A stretch of DNA of 64,000 bases from Tetrahymena elliotti 4EA (taxonomy: Eukaryota > Ciliophora > Oligohymenophorea > Hymenostomatida > Tetrahymenidae). The stretch spans positions 1,183,452-1,247,451 of the forward strand of contig JH720298.1 of NCBI GenBank assembly GCA_000231825.2, given 5' to 3'. A model generated the notes under the pieces. That model had not been told where the DNA came from. It saw only the letters and a program-made list of their open reading frames with translations, and ran no database searches. Made by a program: the position numbers and the translations under genes. Below, piece by piece: positions 11,850-24,570 of this stretch. The number at the start of each line of letters is the position of its first letter. Within the stretch, counting starts at the first letter, position 1.

Positions 11850-13915
11850 TCACTTGGCTAATAAACTAACTACGACAAGTAATCCATCAGCTCCTCCAAA
11901 AGCTATTTTACTGGATGAGTTAGCATAATCTAGAGAGTAAACACCCTTAGGGAAGTTTGTGACAGTAGACCATGGCTAATAATTTTTTTATTAATCAAAT
12001 ACTTTAAGTTCATTTCTACCTGAAGAACAAACTGAAATAGAATCATCATTGTTTTTCTAAAACTAAGCTCCAAAAATGAATGCCCCATTTTCCTTTTTAT
12101 TTTAATCATAAACTACTTCATTTATAAGCTTTCTTTCCTTGTAATCAAATATCTTTATTTAATCTTTGCCTGTGTTTGCTCCAACTAAAATTTTTCCATT
12201 CTTATAATCAATGCTGTCTCCTGAGATTTTTCCTCCAATAAAACTACCTACGTGATTAAAATGAATTAAAAATGCATAAACATAATGAATAATAGTATTT
12301 ATTTTAATTACCTATGCATTTTTTCTCTCTCAAATCCCACAAATTAATATTTTAATCCCAGCTGCCACTTATCAATAAATTGCTATCTTCAGGTAGGAAT
12401 TTTATGCTAAATATTCTATTTTAGTGAGAGAAATCATTTGTGTATCCAGGTCCATGTAATTTATACTCTACTATTTTGCTAACTTCATCATAAACTCTAA
12501 TCTAAATTATAAAATAATTCAATCAAAAAATAAAAATCTTTTTATTCAACTCTTTAAATCATTAAATTTCATTTTATTTTATAATACATTTTGCTTCTAA
12601 ACTTGGCAATTATTTCAAATAAATCCAAAAAAAATAAATTTTTATATCTTCTGAAGATTTTTCATATTTCTTTTAAATTAATTTGTTTTCATTTGCTTAT
12701 TCATAATCTAAAGAAATGGCCTCTTAAAAATAAATGAAAATTTTTTGTAAATGCTCAAAAAAATATTTTTTTTCTTTTATTCTTTCATTTAAATAATAAT
12801 TAATGGATATGTTTTAAAAATGGCTAATGATTTTCTTTGATAAGTTAATAATATTTTGTAATCACATGGTTTTTACTTAGAATTTTTAAATGAATTTATA
12901 TTTCATTTCTTTTCAATACAAAGCTTATTAAATTTAAAAAAATTAACTGGCCAGAAATAGATTAATTTTTCTTTTTTTTAAATCAAATGCTTTTGACTAA
13001 TAACCTAACTCCTTTTTCAAGACAAAAAGGCCATTTTAAGAAAATAAGCAAAAAATCTTGAAATTTAATTGATAAAATGATAATTACTGTGCTGTCTTTT
13101 CCTCCTGTTGCTAGGTACTAACCCTTATTATCATAATCCATACATAATATTTGATTATCTTTTTCTTCTATTCTTTCTAACTCCTTTCCTTTATAAAAGA
13201 TATTTAGTTTAGTTAATTATCTAAAATTTTTAGATTTAACCTGAAGTAGTATGCCATTGAATAAGATTTCCATTTCCATCACCAGTTGTGATCACATTTT
13301 TAACAGTTGCAGAAGAATTTGGTGGTCTCCATCTATTTTTTGAATATCATTATAATAAAGATTCTGATTAAGAATACATATTGGCTTAATCTAAATAGAT
13401 GAATCTTTTAAGTAAATTTATTTTATAAAATTCAAGCCAAACAAGATTATTGTATACCTTAAGACTGTGCAAGGAGAGGGATTTTTTTAATCTGACACAT
13501 TAATATTTAGCTTTTAGTATCCTTTTTGAATTTAAATTTTTATAAATTAGTGAATGATGTTAAATCTATCTATGTTTCTAAAAATGTCAATTAAAAATAG
13601 AAATTTGAATACCTGATTGCAAGTGAAAAATCTAAAGAGATCCATTTAGGTTACCTATGAATAAATGAGAAATAATAGTTAGGATAAAATGCGATCAAGC
13701 GCTTGTAAATGTTAAAAACCTGTAGCAATCAAAGAGTCTTCAGGATCAAACCTAACACATAATATTTCGCTATTGGTTTTAAAGCTATTTTTAAGGCTTA
13801 ATCTTTTATCTACATGCTCATCTACAATTCTAATAAAATATTATTTAAATTAGTATTGGATTATATTTATTTTTTGTATTTACTTATAAGAATCTTTTAT
13901 CTAATTTAAATCCAT
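11850..13915 (-). CDS. WD40-repeat protein (358 aa, 8 exons)
   Basis: Minus-strand exons 13884-13915, 13720-13829, 13613-13654, 13458-13569, 13241-13332, 13088-13188, 12312-12501 and 11850-12247 total 359 codons, with phases matching at every junction. WD40 blades are recognisable: EILCVRFDPEDSLIATG; NVITTGDGNGNLIQWHTTSG; QILCMDYDNKGQYLATGGKD; FLPEDSNLLISGSWDQNINL followed by WD; and a last blade VYSLDYANSSSKIAFGGADG. The length suits a single propeller of six to seven blades, used as a protein-interaction platform. No other domain is present, so complex membership cannot be named. The first two introns sit within the first blade, exons 1 and 3 are tiny (32 and 42 nt), and the intron at 12502-13087 is unusually long for this window (586 bp). 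Confidence 0.88.
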
Positions 13916-14414
13916 TTTTATTGCTAATTGATTGATATATTAAAATCTAAGTTCTATTTTTTATTTGTTGATATTAAAGCTAATTAATCTAGAAAAAATT
14001 TATTTAAATCTAATTATTAATTCTTATCAAAACAATTTTTTTAAAGTTGAGAGATCGTTTTGAAAATACTCTACTTTTCAATCTTAAAATAGAACCTCAA
14101 ACAACTTGCTTTGTTTTTATTATATTCTTTAATGATTTAACCATTCCAATTTTTTATTATTATTTTCAATTTATATTTTAAATCTTTGATAAAACTGAAA
14201 GTTGGGGGTTTCTTTAACAAAAATATACTCTTTATCATTCATTCTTATTCATCAGTTTTTGGAAATTGTAAATTAATAAGTATAAAAACCAATTACCAAA
14301 CCAATCAAATTTAAAGTATTTATTAGAAATAATTAGCTATTAAAATAAATTTTTTCTCTTATCATTCATTTTGAATTTAGATATGAAAATAAATTAATAA
14401 AAAAAGAAATTAAT
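13916..14414. other. spacer upstream of the WD40 gene
   Basis: A/T-rich sequence that should include the WD40 promoter and the 3' end of the doubtful gene that follows. No motif stands out. Confidence 0.5.
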
Positions 14415-15254
14415 TCAATGAAGCTAAATTAAAGTTTTACAGATTCTAACCTTCATATTAAAATTTTTAATTGTTTGTAAGTTATTGTCTTAATTATATA
14501 TGAGAGATATTTTTTATTATATACGAGATAAACTCTAAAGCTTTTCCAATAATTAGTGGATAGTACAATAAGTTGTATATTCTGAGCTGTGCTCTTAGAC
14601 ATATTGATCACTATTAGGACAGGATTGTTGTAATCTATATTCACTTATTATATTTAAGGCTTTTGTTGGATTGGATTCTTCTTTCTTGAAAGCTTAACAA
14701 AGGACTCTTCCTAGCTATAGAGTTTCGTCATTTTTTACTATACCATTATTTCTAAAAATAGACTAATAATATGTAAATTGTAACTCCAATATATTCTCCT
14801 TTGTTTTACGCTATTACCTAAGAAAAAAATGTAATTTAAAAAATTTATGATAAAAAGAAAAATATGAAATATAAAAGAATAATTAATAGTCATTTTTGAT
14901 TTTTCCTTTGGTTTTGTAAATTATTTTAATTAATTAAGATACCTTTCTCCTTTCTTTTGTATATCTTAGAAAGATAAATTAAATAAAATTGGTTCTAAGT
15001 TCTAGATCTAAAAATAGATTAAACAAAGAAGCTTAAAATGAACTCTGAATATTGATCCTAAGATAGATTTAAATAAGAAGGGATAATCTACTCTTTAACT
15101 TGTCCTTTCTGTCAATCTGAGAGAATTACTTAAAGAGTAAAATATAATGATAGATGTGATGTAGGTGTATTTTTTGCTCCAAGAACTTAAAGAGAAAACA
15201 TAAACAATATTTTGTAATACTACTCTTCCTTATTTTATTTTAGAGTAAATACAT
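14415..15254 (-). CDS. hypothetical protein, uncertain model (219 aa)
   Basis: A minus-strand model with exons 14943-15254 and 14415-14762 (180-bp intron, phase 0) gives 220 whole codons. The ATG at 15254 directly follows an in-frame TGA, so the start is bounded. The first exon encodes a basic, hydrophobic, helical-looking segment containing QIDRKDKLKSRLSLL. The second contains ETLQLGRVLCQAFKKEES and a Q-rich tail. G+C is higher than in neighbouring spacers, which supports some coding function. I recognise no domain. A frame on the opposite strand around 15.05-15.24 kb, with CPFC and RCD motifs, also stays open, so both strand and exon boundaries could be wrong. Confidence 0.4.
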
Positions 15255-15274
15255 ATTCCCTCAATAAGGCTAGC

Positions 15275-15358
15275 TGACCGATAAGCCGAGGTAAGCCTAA
15301 ATTTGAGATTTTTTCAAAAAAACCACCTAACCTCTGAGGTCAGTATACCAAATTATAT
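15275..15358. other. G+C-rich imperfect hairpin
   Basis: CTGACC near 15286 pairs with GGTCAG near 15340. Inside, GAGGTAAG pairs with CCTAACCTC with one mismatch, around an A/T loop. It is one of the most G+C-rich spots in the window and sits just upstream of the doubtful minus-strand gene's start codon. It could be a small RNA, a 5'-UTR structure or a protein-binding palindrome. No family is recognised. Confidence 0.3.
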
Positions 15359-15839
15359 TCATCTAATAATCTAATAGAGGGAAATGATAATTTTACTAAA
15401 CTTAATATTTTTTCAACTTTAAATTAGAATAAGTATTTATAATTTTTTAACTAAATTCACTTAATTATTAAAAGGATAAAAGTAATCATATTTGAAAAAA
15501 TATTATTTAAACCTAAATTTAATTTCAAAAAAATTAAATAAATATTTAATAAAAAATTATACTCACTTTAATAATACATAGTAAATTAGGGGAACGAGCT
15601 TAAAATAATATACAAGGCCAAAACACCAGAATACCAACAATAATCAAAAATTTTATCAAAAAATAATTTTCGTAAATAATTTTTTGTATGATAGTCATTA
15701 TTTTATTTAAAAATATGTAATATCTACCTTTTCATAAATATTGAAATAAACTTGTAATTAATAAGAAATCAACTCATTTTTTTGCTTTTTTTTATAGCTA
15801 TGATCTGAATTCTTATCTACCCTTTTTGTCAATATTATT

Positions 15840-16800
15840 GCCGCTTTTAAAAAAAAATGATAAAAATAAGTATTGAATAAAGAAATTTTAAAAATAGTAA
15901 GTCAAGTATAAAAATGTGAATAAAATTTGAAAAAAAAAATAAAAATGAATGAACTAGTGAATCAAGTAAATAAGATAGTTTAACTTATTCATTAATTAAA
16001 AAATGGAAAATTAATTTTCGAAATAATTTTTACATAAGCCCAAGATTCAAAATTTGGAGATTAGAGCATTTTGATAAACCCGATATTAATCCTTATGCAC
16101 CCATTTTATTAATATTATTGTATCTTTTAATAAATGATACAAATAAATATTGAATAAAGAAATATTTAAAAAAGTGAAATGTGAATAAAATCTGAAAAAA
16201 ACAAATAAAAATGCACTTTAAAATTCACTTATTTATTCATTCAAAATTCAATTAATATTCAAAATAATTTTTAAATAAGGTCAAGAGTCAAAGTTTAGAG
16301 ATTAGAGCATTTTGCTAAACCAGATCCTAATCCAGATGCATCCATTTCATCAATATTATTGTTACTTTTCAAAAATGATAAAAATAAATATATAAAGAAA
16401 TATTTAAAAGATTGGGAAAAGCTGAAAAATGTGAATAAAATCTGAAAACAATAAATAAAAATGAATAAATAAGTGATTCAAGTAAATAAATCATTCAGTC
16501 ACTTAAAAATTAACTTATTCATTCATTCAAAAATGCATAATTCATATTCAAACACTATTTGTACCTGAGGTAAAGAGCCAAAGTTTGGAGATTAGAGCAT
16601 TTAGCTAATTCAGATCCTAATCCTTTTGCACCCATTTCACCAATACTGTTTTGACTTTTAAAAAATGATAAAAATAAATATTGGATAAAGAAATATTGAA
16701 CAAAATATGCCCAAAACATTCATTCATATATTAAAGTCATATTAAAAAATGATTTAAACACTTTTTTTACCTAAATTTAAAAGTTAAAGTTTAGAGCTTG
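15840..16800. repeat. diverged tandem repeat, four units of about 240-290 bp
   Basis: Each unit has a stretch like GGAGATTAGAGCATTT, then TCCTAAT with a short A/C/T tail, a CAATATTATTG-type segment and AAAAATGATAAAAATAA. The last landmark occurs near 15855, 16130, 16370 and 16660. A further copy lies at the left end of the window. Confidence 0.65.
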
Positions 16801-17478
16801 GATTATTTTAAACAAAATTTAATAATTATACCTGAAATCAATATGAAGATTATAGTATGAAATTAAATTAGAGCTTAGTAGCTTTGAATATATAAATATT
16901 AAAATATATTTATATATCTAAAGAAATTGAAGTACATTGCTGAGGTTTGTTAAATATTTTATTTCTTAAATCATCATTGATTTATTTTTTTTCATTTGTT
17001 TTAAATTAAATAAGAATTAGTAAATTTAGAATTTTTGTAAAATAAGATTAACTTTTTCAAACAAAAAATTTTACCAAATAAAATTAATCAGATTATTACT
17101 ATTAAAATTTAGATAATAAGAAACTCATAATAAATAATCAAACACCAAATATATTTAATTTAAAAATTAAAATTTTACAAAAATGAATAAAAAGTTTTTT
17201 TTTTTGAATGAAAAGATAAGCTACTATCTTAAATTAACAATATATTTTTGAAGGTGAAACTAAATAAATAGAAATTATTAAAAATATTTTTGAAGGTGAA
17301 ACTAAATAAATAGAAATTATTAAAAATAAATATAAATAAAGTATTGTTAAAACAATTTTATAATGCAAATAAACTTCACATTTAAATTGATTAAAAAAAC
17401 ATTAATTTTATTAGTTTGATTATTTTTTGAAAGCTTTTTTTTGTTATTAAATTATTTTTTAAGAGTAAATTTATTAAA
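16801..17478. other. spacer after the tandem repeat
   Basis: Continues the dispersed repeat to about 17.0 kb. A short direct duplication of about 50 bp (TTTTTGAAGGTGAAACTAAA and following bases) occurs back to back near 17.25-17.32 kb. No gene seen. Confidence 0.5.
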
Positions 17479-20400
17479 TCAAATAAAAGAATCTATGAAG
17501 AACAAGGGTCTGGATAACTTTTCTTTCATGACTTAAGAGTTTTCCATTTTATTAATTTCTTCAGAAATAGTAATAATCTATTCTTTGCAGTTGTACTATT
17601 AGAAAATTAAAAGTAATTCCTTCATAGCTTCTAGCTTATCTAAAGGATCATACTAATCTTCTTGATTATTAGGATCAAAGTAATCAAGAACTTCTGTAAA
17701 TTATGAGACTGCTTTGATGAAATATCTCTCTCCTTATGATTTAAAAAATTTTCCTTAAATCAAACAAATTTTCATGTAAAGTACACTATAAGGCAAAAAG
17801 AGATCATCTTTTTATTCAGTATTGAGTTAATTTTACAATTTCATTTAGAATTCAGGAGGCATATCCTATTAGACTGTATTTTTATTATTTTGACTTGTAA
17901 ATATGTTTAATTTTTAAGAAATAAAGTTAAAAAAATTCCTTTTTTTTAAGCTGCTTTTATGCTTTCCTGGACTCGTCTTCTTCTACTCATCTTATTCTTC
18001 TTATTTAGTCACAAAATAACTTGTACCTGGTTAGTTATGGTTGAGTTTATCTTTTGATACACTAAGTTTTTTTTATATTGCTGTTGCTGTTTCTCCTTAA
18101 TTATTTAGAAAAGGACGAGCAGTATTTTGAAATGACATTATAGGGCTAAGTAAGCCACTATTTTCTCTCCCCTGTTTGATTTATTCTTGGCATTAAAATG
18201 ACTCTAGATTTAGGTCATTATGCATTTAATCAGAATTATAAACTTTGCATTCAGAAAATAAGTTTTCATTTTAATTGAGTTAATTTCCATTAAAAGAAAA
18301 AGCTTATAATTTTTTAGAATTATCTTCTTAATTTTCATTTTATTTCGAGTTTTTCTAATTTTATATATTTTCATCAGCTTTATTCAGATAATTGATACCG
18401 TTGTGAATTTTTTGAAATAAAGAACTTTTTACCTTTTAATCAATTGAAACAGTTCTTTTTCTTTATTCAATTTTTTCACCAAGCTCTTAGTCTATGGTAC
18501 TTGTACATTTTTGGTTTTTTTGTTTTTGTTTTTGTTGCTGTTCATTATTAAAATTCTTCTCTGTATTATCACCTTTACGTGGAGAGTATTGAGACTTTGA
18601 GAAGTTATTTGACATACTTTTAAAAGTGACCTAATTTGCTTCTAAAGTATTTATTATTTTTGCATTTTATTTAATTTATTATTGTTTATTTTTTTCTTTT
18701 TTGGTATCACTAGAATCACCTTAAAGATTTTAAACACAGACAATTGATGGACATCTTATTGAGTAGCTTTTGCATGAATTCGGTGAGAGTTAATTTTATT
18801 AAAAGTTTTTTTATAATGAAAGCTTTGCTGAACTAATACGTTTATTGCGTCTCAAGTTCTTATTATCTTTTAAATCCTCTATGCTAGATAAATTTCTATT
18901 AGCTTTTCTAGATATATCATTCTTTATGCTAACTGTGAAGTTTTAAAAATTTTATCTTAAGAAATTCTTGTTTTAAAGTGCTGCTTTAAATAAGATTGGA
19001 GACTATAACTCAAAAAAAGTTTCTCTGAAAATGTTAGTTTGTTTTTCTTTTTTGCTTTAACTAGATTGAATACTCTAGTTGAGATTATAATTATTTTATT
19101 GGTTTTAATTAGAATTTTTATAATTTTAATTCACATTTAATTTTGAATTTTTGCTATTTCCAATTTAATTGCTTAAAATTGAATCAACTTAATTTACAAG
19201 AATATGTTATTTTTAAATATTTATTTGATTACAATTCTATAATTTTTTTCTTGCTTCATTAATTAATCCTTAGCTTTAAGAATATTTTTTTTATTTGAGA
19301 TAGCATTCAGCCATACTAATACAGATATAAGTGACTTATGAAATTGATCTTTTTGTTTACATTTAGCTGAAATACTCATAAGCAACTGAAAAATATTATA
19401 TGGCCACATCATATTTTTTTTCATTCTCTTTTAGTAGTATTTTTGACTAAGATTTATCATTTTGGATAGATGAATTTTAAATAGAATTTATATTTTTACT
19501 TTCATTCAATTTCTATTTTAAATTATTCTTTTACCTAATAAACATTTCACTTTGAGATCTCGATTTTGCTATATTCTCTTGAATAAAATCTTAAGAAATT
19601 TATTTTTATCTTAGATTTAAATGCAAATCCCGCAGCTAAATTTCATAGTTCGTTACAGTATTTACACATTAGTTTTTTTCCTCCTCAACAATAAAATCAA
19701 ATTCTATTTTCTTATGTTTAGTCTAAAAAATACTTTTTTTCCCTTGAGTTTTCCCCCTGTTTAAAGGAGAATCTTAGGAATTAATTGGAGAGGTGATCAA
19801 TATTTTCTAATTAGATTGTTTTGTCTAAACAATAGTATTATTATACTAACAAGAAGCCTATGTTTATTAACATTAAACTGGTTTTAAAAAAGATATATCT
19901 TAATTTTAATTTACTTAGATCTGTGTTTAGAAAGAAGGTAAATTTTCACTAGGAATGGTATCAACATGATTTATTGTTTAAGCAATTTAAAGAGCTCGAA
20001 CAGCAATAATTAGCTTAACTTAATCTAACTTTTCCTTTTATTTGGGGTGATTAGCCATTTATGCTGTTATGTATTACTTTTCTTATAGAGATATCTAATA
20101 GGATTTACAGTAATGTAAAAACTTTTATTTTTAATAAAATATAAATAAGCATAAAGTATTAATTCATAAAAAATGATTTTACGGCTTCAATATAATTTCC
20201 TTTTTTAAAATAAATGTTTCCTATATTGTTAAGGCATATTCCTATACCACTTTGGTTTCCTAGCTTAGTAAATAGATAGTATGCTTCATTATATTTTTCT
20301 AGAGCAGCTTCTTCTTACCCTTCTTGGAAATAATTATTAGCAGTTTTAACTAGATTTAATGTTAAAATAAAATATGTCTAAAGGAGTTCTTTTGCTTCCT

Positions 20401-22061
20401 GGTTTAAGCAATACCTTTTAAAGAAATCATTTATGAAATCTTCATTCACATTAGAATCAAAAATGCTTTCATTTGAAATAATATTCATTAATTCAATAGT
20501 CCAGTCAATGCTATCGATAAATAAATTAATTGATTTCTTTAGTTTAAAGTGAGCGACTAGCAACGCAATTACAAATAATGATATAGTAACACATATTGAT
20601 ATAATTTATATTTTTTGTAAGCTTTAATTGCTTTAACTAGTGTAGCTGTTAAAAAATTCAGCATCAAAATTTAATCCAACAAAGAGCAAAGGATTGAGCT
20701 GATGTACTGATTTATTTGTTGGAATGTATTTAAAATATTAATCATTATAAATAGGTGAAAAAACTAAAACTCTGAATATTGAATCTAAAGAATAAGATAA
20801 TAATTATTTCCTAACTTCATTTTTTAGCTCAATAAGAATTGATTGACCAGAATCAGAAGGATCATAAATTGTAGTATACCGTTAAGGAGTAGTTGTATTT
20901 GATTCAGCAATTTGTTATATTTTATAAAGCAATGCTTTTAAGCTATTAATTGAATTTTGATTTAAAATATCATAAATATCATACAAGGTAACTAAACTAT
21001 TGTACCCTTACTCTCCATCATCATCATCATCGTTTCTAAGAGAATAAGGTATTTAATCATTTTAAAAACTAAAATAAGTCAACTATCCATATGATGAATT
21101 CTTTCTAGTGACCTCCTTATATAAACTAAAACTTTCTAAGATGGTCACATTATAATCTTTTATTTAAAAATGTCAAATAGAAATAATGTACTAATTATAT
21201 TTAAAATTACTTACATCTTTCAGAAGGTTGTATAAGTGAATAAGTTTGAGTCTAACAAATGCCAAATTCTGTTTTATTTTATCCAATCTTATTGAGGTAA
21301 ATGTTAGATGAGAAGACCTTAAATGAATTGCAAAATGAATAAACCTGCCAGCAACGAGGATCTACATCCAGTTATTTATATTCTCTATCATTTTGTATTT
21401 ATTATTCATTTGTATATTAGCTCAAATAGCTGCAGTTTGAGTCGATATCAAAACCTTAAAAGTTTTATAACAGCTTTTATAAATTGCCTTTGAAAAACTT
21501 CTACTTATCTAAAACTTAAAAAATAACAGTGCCATCTGAGTTGGCAATGAATATTTTCCAATAAAAATTAGTTTTAATTTATTAATTTTAAATATGGGAA
21601 GATATAAAAGAAAAGCGAAGCTGCATGATAAAATCTCGAGTGTCATCTGAAAGCTCATTGAAAGTTTTAGTATTTAAATTCATCCACATAACATAATTTG
21701 TATTAGAGTTATCATAAACAGTAGAAAAAGATTATTCATCAAAAATATTAAATACAGGATATTAAATGAAGTCTTGGCTTAACATTATTTTATTTAAAAG
21801 AAGTTTCTGGTTGAGGTAATATTATATCTTCCAAAATATTTGGTTCTACTAAACATCAGCTTGAGTTTTAAATGAGTAAACACCCAATTAATTTTAAATT
21901 ATCTCTACTTGTTCATTTGCAACAAAAATGTAAAGACTATTTTGGACTTGTTTCACTACATCTGAAAGAGTCAAACTTACTATAAATATCAATAGAATTA
22001 TCAAAAATACTAATGGGGCCATGTTAAAAATCCACATCTTCTTTCTAAATTAAAGCTTCAT
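17479..22061 (-). CDS. receptor-like protein: Cache-type ectodomain, two membrane segments, TPR-like repeats (1478 aa)
   Basis: Minus-strand exons 21215-22061, 20183-21156 and 17479-20094 (introns of 58 and 88 bp) total 1479 codons. Residues about 13-33 form a membrane segment or signal anchor. The region to about 465 looks extracellular: it has a WKIFIANSDGTVIF strand pair and, near 229-236, LDVDPRCW, like the DPR motif of ciliate Cache ligand-binding proteins, plus an acidic loop NDDDDDGE. A second membrane span is at about 468-488. TPR-like helices follow at 545-607 (EEAALEKYNEAYYLFTKLGN, then GNIYFKKGNYIEA), again near 833-893 and near 1373-1440. The remaining cytoplasmic part is low-complexity Q/N/S/K-rich. 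No kinase, cyclase or other output domain is visible, so signalling is presumably through TPR partners. The Cache assignment rests on motif and topology only. Confidence 0.85.
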
Positions 22062-23750
22062 TTCTTGAAAGACAAGTCCCTAGTATATATTTAACAAAAA
22101 CAAACACTCTCAATTTGGTTCTTTTAATCTAATTAATTAATTGGCTAATTTATTGATTTTACTGATGGCTATCCTTTTAATTAATCAGATTCTTATTGCT
22201 TCTCAAATATAATTACTTTCTATTTTTAATTAAAAACTAAAGTTTTCTCTTCATTTCTTTATTTTTTGCTTGGCTTGTTAATTTTTTGATTGCTTGCTCT
22301 CTTTAAATTCGTTTTCTACTTGTTGTTATTCATTCATTCATTTTTATTTATTTATTTTTTGTTAGTATGTTTGTTTGTTTATCTGTCTGTCTACTTGCTT
22401 GCTTTTTGTAATAAATAACATAGTATTATCACTCATAATCTTGTTTTTTGTGTATTTATATTAAAACAATATTTTAAAATTTAAGTGATTTTATTCATTG
22501 AATATTTCAAAATTTTAATTTTTAAAAGGTTTTTCAATGACACACTTTCACAAAAAAATTTAATTTGAAGTATTTGTTTAAGAAAAATAAAATATTCCAA
22601 AAAATTAATAGATCGGGAAACTTAAAAAATTATTAAAGACGTATTTGACTATATTAATATTAAAATAATCAATACCCTTTTTTTCTATTAATCTATTTAA
22701 ATTTATTATGTGTAATCGATCTTAATACCAATGAGCAGTGATAATGAGTATAAAGTATCTAAAATTTTCTTTGAAGCAATTAATGTTGTAAACAATTTCA
22801 TTCCCACAAAAAGTGTTTTTAAAAACTCTCAAACAAAATAAAGAATTTTTATATAAACGTTAACTCATCTCAATAGATTTTTATTTTAACCTAATTTAAG
22901 AGATAAAAATGGCCAATGTTTTTGCTATTTTACTCCTATTTTGCTAATTTGAAAAAAACATTACATCAAATTTGATTAATATCTTAAATATTTATTGAAA
23001 GGATCTAAATATAATACCAAAATATTTAAATGGTTTGTTTAAAAAATGTTAAGAGAAAAATATTAATTAGAATACCTTCCTTCCTTATTTTTTGTTTGCT
23101 TGCATTTAAAAAGATTAACTTGAAAATTTGTAGAAGATAAATTTGATGGTAAAATATTATTAAAACAAATATAAATCCAAAGTATTACTTATCACTGAAA
23201 CAATTAAATTAGATTTAAATTTAACCATCTTGTTATAATTTTTTATATTATTTTAAAATTATTATATTCTTGAAGCTTTTAATTAATACTTGCTTGTTTA
23301 TTAAATTTGTTAAAGAGAAAATGCATACACATGCACTTGAAAGAAAACAACTAATTTCTATAAAAAACAAAAAAATCAAAGCTTTCTAGATTTAGTTTTT
23401 AAAAAGGCAAAAATTGGATTATTTATAGTAAGTGGGATTTAGTTACAATAAATAATGTAATTTTTAGGAAGAAAGAGTGAGCGAGTGTATTATAAATTGA
23501 TTGATTGATTGTATTTTTAATTGATTTACAGAGCTTTTGATTATTTTTGTGTGATTAATTTATTATTGAATGATTCTATATAGTTATTAACATTAATCAG
23601 CACCTTTAAACAGAATAAATTATTAAATTAATTTAGATTGAATTTGATTTGAGTGAATATTTAGTTAAAAAAGTGAAGCAAACAAAAGAATTTATAAATC
23701 ATTTATTGTTGAAAATTTAAGTAATCTTGAAAATAAATCAAAAAAATATA
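22062..23750. other. spacer with simple-sequence runs
   Basis: Boundary between the gene-rich left part and the sparse right part. About 22.33-22.41 kb holds CATT, TTTG, TCTG and TTGC short tandem runs; GATT runs occur near 23.5 kb. No gene seen. Confidence 0.6.
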
Positions 23751-24570
23751 ATGGAAACAAAGAAGGCTGTAGGCTATAGGCCCATAGACTAATGCTCTGG
23801 AAGTATCTAACCTATAACAATAAACTCAGGTATACGCATCATGAAGAAAATATAAAAAAAAAGATGCTCTTTCAAAAACGCTGAAATAGATCTTCTCACT
23901 GTATTAAATCATTACTATGATTATATGGATAGCTTCAAAGGCAAACATTTTTCCTAAAAAATTGAGGACTCAAAAAGTATAATTACTTTTTTTCATCTCA
24001 TTTATTTTTTCACATTCATATATCTGCATGAAAGTGTGGAATTCTTACATTGACGAATGAAGAACAACATTCAATCTTACTGTTTATTTACTTATTTTCT
24101 TAAAATTAGGCTAAGAAATAGATACATGCGATGAAGATTATACTGGATAAATAATTGAAGAATAAGATGGAGAAATCATGGACTTTTTGGAAAAGTCAAA
24201 GTTAAATACATACAAGAATATTATTTTTGCATTTTTTAAACACATTCAAGAATGTGTTGATCCTATCTAATAGGAAAAATATGTGCAACTTACGGAAGAT
24301 AAATGGGAATATAAACATATAAGTCTGAGAGTATATTAAAATCTAAGAAATTGTGGACGATCTAATTTGAAAATAAAAAACTTAATTTAAAACAGGAACC
24401 TTAAAGGTGTATTTATTGATTTTTTAGAAAACTCAGACGATCTATGGATTAAATAGTCGAAAATCAAAGATAAAGATGGGATTAAAAAGTAAATAAACCT
24501 AATCATATAAGCTTATAAAAAAAATATACTCGCTAAAAATATTCAGTTTTATAAAAAACATAAAAAATGA
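23751..24570 (+). CDS. array family copy A, hypothetical protein (228 aa)
   Basis: Exons 23751-23976 and 24110-24570 (133-bp intron, phase 1) total 229 codons. The C-terminal 125 residues carry the family domain: NTYKNIIFAFFKHIQEC, then KWEYKHISLRVYQNLR, SNLKIKNLIQN, and FLENSDDLWIKQSKIKDK, ending in a basic tail. The N-terminal part differs from other copies except for spaced Cys and Tyr residues, and an acidic stretch precedes the domain. The intron lies at the same place and phase as in copy B. This and B are the most diverged copies. The function is unknown. The domain is basic and predicted helical, without signal peptide or membrane span. Confidence 0.8.

Noticed and set aside
15050..15275. 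+ strand frame with CPFC and RCD, possible zinc finger
   Set aside because: Bounded by TGA on both sides with no start codon and only one cysteine pair of the right spacing. The minus-strand frame over the same bases is longer and has a start.
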